From Lumbricus rubellus (Eukaryota; Annelida; Clitellata; Crassiclitellata; Lumbricidae), in NCBI GenBank assembly GCA_945859605.1, contig OX243814.1, positions 30,959,173 through 31,023,172 on the forward strand: a stretch of DNA of 64,000 nucleotides, read 5' to 3'. The notes below the pieces were generated by a model. It was not told the DNA's origin. It searched no databases and worked only from the letters and a program-made list of their open reading frames with translations. A program made the translations under genes and the position numbers. Shown in pieces: positions 60,235 through 64,000 of this stretch; position 1 is the stretch's first letter, and each line of letters starts with the position of its first letter.

Positions 60235-63200
60235 TTGTTGTTGTACTGGTCCAGTGGTTGTCTGATAACAAAGAACAAGCATTACCAATCCAGTGGTCGT
60301 GGTATAATGCAAACTGGTCAAGTATTAGCAATACCTAAAAACACGTTCTCATCAGGTGGAATCTAGTGTCGGTCTCGTAAGCATCTTCTTGAACCAAGGG
60401 CTCCTATTACAAGGCAGCTAATAATTACATGCAGTATAGTCAATTCATAAATTATCGTTCACTCTGTACTCTGATTTTCATGGATGGCTGTCATAATTTC
60501 CATAAAATTGTCTTTGGTCAACATAAATTCTATTTGAGGCTTTACAAATTCTTTGCATGTATTTAAACCATATGTGTCTGTGAAGTGTCTGAACTGATTC
60601 CATGCATTAACCCATTACCCGTTTGCCCCGAGAATATCCGCCGAAAACAATGGCTTAACGGGAAAAATGAACAGTTAAAGGGTTAATCAAGATACCTCTT
60701 GCAGCAGATGGAAAGGGGTATGAACCACATTGAACCAGAATCAAGACTAGTATTTGTGGGCATCATCGTTTAAGTTTTACCACCAACACCAAAGAAGTGA
60801 GCACTCAAGATAAACAATATGAAAGTGGGATGAAAAGTAGAAATAAGGACAGAATGTAAACCATGACTCAAACATTATTCCTGAAAGAATGGTCGAGTGA
60901 AGTATCGTTTGGTGTTGTGGGTTTGATACGTCATAGACACATCATAGACCAGTCAGTCATATCTCAGAATTCTGACATCGCCATTGGCAGCAAAATTAAT
61001 ACAAATGCTCACCAACCGAGTAAATCAAATCAATCAGGACTTGCATCACTGCCATCTCATTTTCACATTACATCGTAACTGCTGGCTGTATGATGATAAT
61101 TATCATGTCATAAACAGAGCCACAAACTCATCAAACTCATAAGTTCCAGCAGGGCTGTTATTAAGAAAAAAAATGAACTGCACAACCCCTTCTTTTCCTT
61201 CCCATCCTCCATGGTAAATTACTTCCAATCGGAGAATAATGACCACTTTTTTGCTAATTGTAACTGTACAGAAGTGCTTCTACAACTACACAAATCCATT
61301 TAGAACTGCACAGTTTGTGTACAATTGCACGTAAAAAAAGCCCTGAGTTCCAGCAAGGCAACCACAAAACAACAGCAGAACTTCAACGCTTGACGTGTTG
61401 TCACTTATCAGCTGAGAGATCAGTGAATCAACACCCAAGAAACTAGAAAGCCACAAACACATTTGAACAACTCACTGACTTACAAATTTCTAGTGGAACT
61501 ATATCAGTGCTATTTCGAGTTTCAAATTCAAGTGATCGCCTTATCGCTACCTCACCCTCGATAGATCTTTAACATGACATAAACGCACATGTTAAAAATC
61601 AAAAGGAATTACTACTCAGGCAAACTGTCAGAGACGCACATTTGAAAAAACAGACAATGCAAGTTCAATCAAAAGTAGTTCCTATCATACAGTAAAGATG
61701 CAACACTTCACTCAATTTTGATTGTCATAGACACCCTACACTGTAACTGCTTTCACTTTAGATTTTCTTCGATTATTTTATATCCTTATTCTATCCATTT
61801 TGTACTTCACTAATTCTTTTTATGAGACACAGTTAAACACAGCGAATAGTCAACACTAAAGGAGGATGCAACTGGTTCACAAAAAATGTCCTAATCTCAT
61901 TATAATCATACACAACAAGATAATCAGAGTGTAAGCTAAATGCAAATAAAGTGTAACGAAGAAGACCAAAAGACTGATACAGCGACCGTTTGCACTACCA
62001 AGGAAGACATTTTGGAAAACAGATCACACAAGTAACTAAGCTTGTGCCTTGTTTAGCATCTAGAACAACATGAAGAAAGACTAGATCAACATAAAGACAT
62101 CCAGAATTGTGGAAGTGATCAGTGATTTCCAAGAAGAACAAGCATGCAAGACAAATGTATGCGACTATGCGTGTACGTATGCATGTATGAAGACATTAAT
62201 ATAGCAACTCAAAAGAGCATCATCATTGAATAAATAAACATACCTGTGCATCATGATTTTCCCCAAAAGCGAACATGCCGGCACTGGCGCTGGCAGTCGT
62301 GCCACCAGAAGCACCACTGGCGCCGGCAATGCTCGTATTAGCAGACTTGCTGACACCTGTGCTAGCAGAACCATCGCTCAAAATGCCAGCTTCCGAAGCC
62401 CGACTGGAAGATAACTCAGAGTCCCTCAGAATCCCATTTCCGATCGCAACCCTAAGAACTTTTATTTCGAGGTCATCTTCGTAGTCGTCGTCTTCATCAT
62501 CGCCTTCATCACTGCTGTTGTTGTCGGAGTTCGTCGTCTTCCTGAACTGATCATTCTAAGAAAGTAGACAGACCGGGCCTAAACACTTGTTTGTATGTGC
62601 AGTGCACTTGTTATAGCGCCTCTTCAAGCTCTCTCTGCTCAGAGGCGCTCCCGAATGCAGAGCGGACACTACATCGGAGTTTCATGCCGAAGCGCTGAGC
62701 AATTGTGAGTGAAGGACTTGCCCAAGGTCCATGCATGGCGAGGTGGGTTCGAACCTTGAACCTTCGGGCTCCAAGGCAACGACGCCACCACTACACCACC
62801 GCGCCCCATGATCCACTTACATATCATTCATACATGGGATGCAAACAATGAGAGACAAACAACTACCATATCTATTATTTATCATCGGCTCAACTGGAAC
62901 TGACCAATGTGGAATTCTATCAGGAATGTGAGAATTAAGTTGCAACAGTCCAGCAATGTCAGAATGAATTCATGATGGGTGGACTAGTAGATAAAATTTT
63001 TGGCAAGAAGATAAAATAATTCTCACTAATTCAGCGATCCGATGGTTTGGAGAGGAGTTGTGTAGAGCATCTTGTTCATCAGATTCTTCTTCATCCTCTT
63101 CCTCATCATCTTCCTCCTCCTCCTCCTCGTCATCCTCCTCCTCCTCATCCTCCTGATCTTCATCCTCCTCCTCCTCTTCCTTTGACTCTATCTGAAGTCT

Positions 63201-63237
63201 GCCATTCATTACGTCGCCGACTGAACATAATTCATCA
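49864..63237 (-). CDS. FAM193A: FAM193-family protein, 5' end missing
   Basis: FAM193 proteins are large, poorly understood nuclear proteins; human FAM193A has been reported to support p53 activity. Nine exons: 63237-63027, 62555-62244, 60261-58762, 57473-57402, 56772-56560, 55688-53817, 52538-52445, 51609-51531, 49999-49864, about 1,495 residues with closing phases. In order: an acidic run (E/D, exon 1), an acidic patch with DLEIKVLRVAIGNGILRD, a Gln tract and Ser/Pro-rich 500-codon exon ending YCDCWHCEVFGHS, then SKNYAEMRDRLRLRLKKK, DIEELLKFIN with AAKRSRQKLRK, a 624-codon low-complexity exon with a second Gln tract, a Lys/Ser exon, and the C-terminal block IFMPKDVP...EREIEEFKRFC, ending NNVRELFNKNVKDLFNKKK. 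The cysteine-rich, NYAEMR and FxPKD...EFKRFC blocks are the FAM193 hallmarks. Paralog status (A or B) is not assigned. The N terminus lies beyond the window. Confidence 0.92.
50083..50495. mobile_element. hAT-type element in the last FAM193 intron
   Basis: CAGGGGCGGATCCAGG at the left and TGTATCCGCCCTTG at the right. The exact 8-bp duplication AAGTGCAA is at 50075-50082 and 50496-50503. 413 bp with repeated CCCCCCATTTGG-type modules inside. Confidence 0.85.
51076..51287 (+). mobile_element. tRNA-derived SINE, copy 9
   Basis: A-box region CAGTGGTGTAGTGGTGG and B-box region GGTTTGAATCC; body and tail (GGGAGCACCTCTGAGTAG...CTTGAAAGGGCGCTATAACA). It lies in a FAM193 intron. Confidence 0.83.
51640..51840 (-). 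mobile_element. LINE 3' fragment
   Basis: On the - strand it encodes TWNGLPVTLHL and ENLKTFI, the LINE C-terminal pattern, then GGGAATGCTTCCGAGTAG...CTTGAAGAGGCGCTATATAA and an A-rich end. It lies 31 bp upstream of a FAM193 exon. Confidence 0.7.
52159..52375 (+). mobile_element. tRNA-derived SINE, copy 10 (young-looking)
   Basis: B box GGTTCGAATCC is intact and the A-box region reads TGGTGAAGTGG. Full body and hairpin tail (GGGAGTGCCTCTGAGTAG...AGGGCGCTATAACAAG). It lies in a FAM193 intron. Confidence 0.85.
52783..53034. mobile_element. hAT-type MITE
   Basis: CATGGGCGCCCACACG at the left and GCGGGTGCCCAAG at the right. The flanking octamers TTTCGTTG and TTTTGTTG differ at one base. A partial relative lies at 23015-23117. 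Confidence 0.7.
53128..53207. mobile_element. TTAA-flanked palindromic mini-element, unique family
   Basis: TTAACCCCTTTACCGTGATC at the left and ATCACACGGTTAACGGGTTAA at the right; interior CCCGAGTGAACTCG is itself a palindrome. Confidence 0.6.
53400..53635 (+). mobile_element. LINE 3' fragment
   Basis: CTCAAAACTTATTTCTTCTA encodes an LKTYFF end like LKTVLF at 4485; GGGAGCGCCTCTGAACTG...AGTAGAGGCGCTTTATAAAT follows. Upstream is too decayed to translate. Confidence 0.55.
56154..56240. mobile_element. LINE/SINE tail in an extended perfect hairpin
   Basis: ACCGGGGTTGGACTGGGAG (56169-56187) and its exact complement (56217-56235) enclose a tail hairpin with stem AGTGCTCCT/AGGAGCGCT. The stem differs from the standard AGCGCCTCT/AGAGGCGCT but still pairs. 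It lies in a FAM193 intron. Confidence 0.7.
57326..57366. mobile_element. Internally deleted family-A palindrome between direct repeats
   Basis: 41 bp: TTAACCCTTTAATCC + TATACCCTCCGGCATTAAAG + GGTTAA, lacking about 30 bp of the family-A interior. The sequence TTAAGGTCAAGCCTCATACA with TTCA occurs on each side (57297-57319 and 57364-57387). Confidence 0.65.
58413..58759. repeat. Tandem duplication, about 138 bp, next to a FAM193 exon
   Basis: The first copy (58413-58551) and second copy (58552-58759) share GAAATGTTGGAAGCATGC, CCAAGCATTA and GTGCCATATTTCA. The second contains the family-A palindrome at 58646-58716; the first has an uninterrupted TTAA there. Confidence 0.85.
58646..58716. mobile_element. 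TTAA-flanked palindromic mini-element, family A, with empty site
   Basis: 71 bp: TTAACCCTTTAATGCCGAGA ... TATACCCTCCAGCATTAAAG GGTTAA. The paired duplicate reads GCGATTAATACGATTC at 58502-58517, so 67 bp plus a TTAA duplication were inserted here. Confidence 0.92.
60607..60686. mobile_element. TTAA-flanked palindromic mini-element, family B
   Basis: TTAACCCATTACCCGTTTGC at the left and GAACAGTTAAAGGGTTAA at the right; CCCCGAGAATATCCGCCG inside. It lies in a FAM193 intron. Confidence 0.65.
61150..61345. mobile_element. hAT-type MITE, copy 2 of the 195-bp family
   Basis: CAGGGCTGTTATTAAG at the left and TAAAAAAAGCCCTG at the right. The exact 8-bp duplication AGTTCCAG is at 61142-61149 and 61346-61353. 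Same orientation and similar length as 8777-8970. Confidence 0.92.
62592..62807 (-). mobile_element. tRNA-derived SINE, copy 11 (young-looking)
   Basis: Full-length reverse-strand copy from TGTATGTGCAGTGCACTTGT to the head complement CCACTACACCACCGCGCCCC. It lies in a FAM193 intron, 37 bp upstream of an exon acceptor. Confidence 0.87.
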
Positions 63238-63440
63238 CTGAAAAGGAACAGACGAACCATTTTGCACATCAAACAATTTAACAACCAATGGAAACAAAAT
63301 GCAAGCAACATGTTTGTCCAACACATGACATACACGCAATGACACAAAACTGGAGCCAACTCCCTTGTAATCATGGCTGTGCATTTGGAGTGATCACCAA
63401 CTGCAAATGCAAATTCTCAGAATAGCACATCAGAAGTTAA

Positions 63441-63666
63441 TAATAATAGTAATCTTTTCTTTAATGAAACGCCTGCAAGACGCACTGCGCTTTACATTTA
63501 CAAGTTATGCAGTAATCTTAATCAAACTTAACTAACAACTGAGCAGACAGCTTTGCAATTACATGGCGCTAATAGCAGCCTACAAATCAAATCCGCCCAG
63601 CGGGGGCTCGAACTCACTACCTCTCGCACTCTACGCCAGCGTGTTATCCATTGCGCTACTGGGCCC
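63441..63666 (-). mobile_element. Second SINE family, tRNA-Arg-like head
   Basis: On the - strand the head reads GGGCCCAGTAGCGCAATGG (A box TAGCGCAATGG), with B box GTTCGAGCC, resembling a tRNA-Arg gene but without its anticodon region. The body and an ATT microsatellite tail follow. It lies in a FAM193 intron. Confidence 0.75.
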
Positions 63667-63694
63667 ATGGTGAACATATCTCACAGTTGGCACA

Positions 63695-63745
63695 TATTCA
63701 TTCAATGAATTTATACAGCGCCCCTTCAAGAAATCTACTCTTTAT
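63695..63745 (-). mobile_element. LINE/SINE tail remnant
   Basis: TTCATTCAATGAATTTATAC + AGCGCCCCTTCAAGAAATCT is the reversed end of the shared tail; no further LINE or SINE sequence is attached. Confidence 0.5.
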
Positions 63746-64000
63746 CATCATCAGGAAATGACACAAATTATATCAACAATCCAGCTATAATTAGCATGCC
63801 TGCTGCCACAATGACGATTCTAAAAGCTGTAGAGGCCACCTGTTTTTCACAGCCCTTCACATTAACATTACAAGAGAGCAATTCCATATTTAGTGTCAAT
63901 AACACTAAGAATAACAACAAAACTGCAGAGATTACAATACTTTATGCTTGAACAGTGAACACTTTTCTGTTTTCAGTCTGGTTTTAGGCTTGACTGGTTT

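Noticed and set aside
63441..63666. A tRNA-Arg gene
   Set aside because: The A and B boxes are present, but the anticodon arm does not form and a SINE-like body follows.

Overview
This window is nuclear DNA from an intron-rich animal. The likely source is a non-vertebrate bilaterian, perhaps a marine invertebrate, but I cannot place it further. Six protein-coding genes can be assembled exon by exon, each supported by conserved protein motifs and by splice phases that close: (1) the 3' part of a betaglycan gene (TGFBR3, + strand, 1-3549); (2) PRCC, complete, - strand (11940-16403); (3) neuroguidin NGDN, complete, + strand (17037-23469); (4) SLC35C2, complete, - strand (24088-31145); (5) a Mextli-like MIF4G/eIF4E-binding protein, + strand (32963-45742); (6) a long FAM193-family gene, - strand (49864-63237), whose 5' end lies beyond the window. 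An invertebrate is favoured because Mextli is known from flies and nematodes and, to my knowledge, is absent from vertebrates.

Layout: PRCC and NGDN are divergent and share a 633-bp promoter interval with an ETS-type site. NGDN and SLC35C2 converge on a palindromic poly(A) signal. SLC35C2 and the Mextli-like gene are divergent, 1.8 kb apart. The Mextli-like gene and FAM193 converge. The 8 kb between TGFBR3 and PRCC holds only repeats and decayed transposons. The genes do not form a pathway, although neuroguidin and Mextli both belong to families of eIF4E-binding proteins.

The rest of the window is a dense set of small mobile elements. There are at least 22 very short (about 33-83 bp) palindromic elements flanked by TTAA, in several sequence families; one is shown to be an insertion by an empty site in a tandem duplicate beside it. 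There are 11 copies of a tRNA-derived SINE whose 3' hairpin tail is also the 3' end of a decaying LINE. Several hAT-type miniature elements carry readable 8-bp target duplications. A mariner-like element with a TA duplication and an 881-bp element with modular inverted repeats and 10-bp duplications are also present. Two introns use GC-AG splice sites, and the Mextli-like gene appears to have a 22-nt microexon. Coordinates of exons were read by eye from splice consensus and reading-frame continuity.
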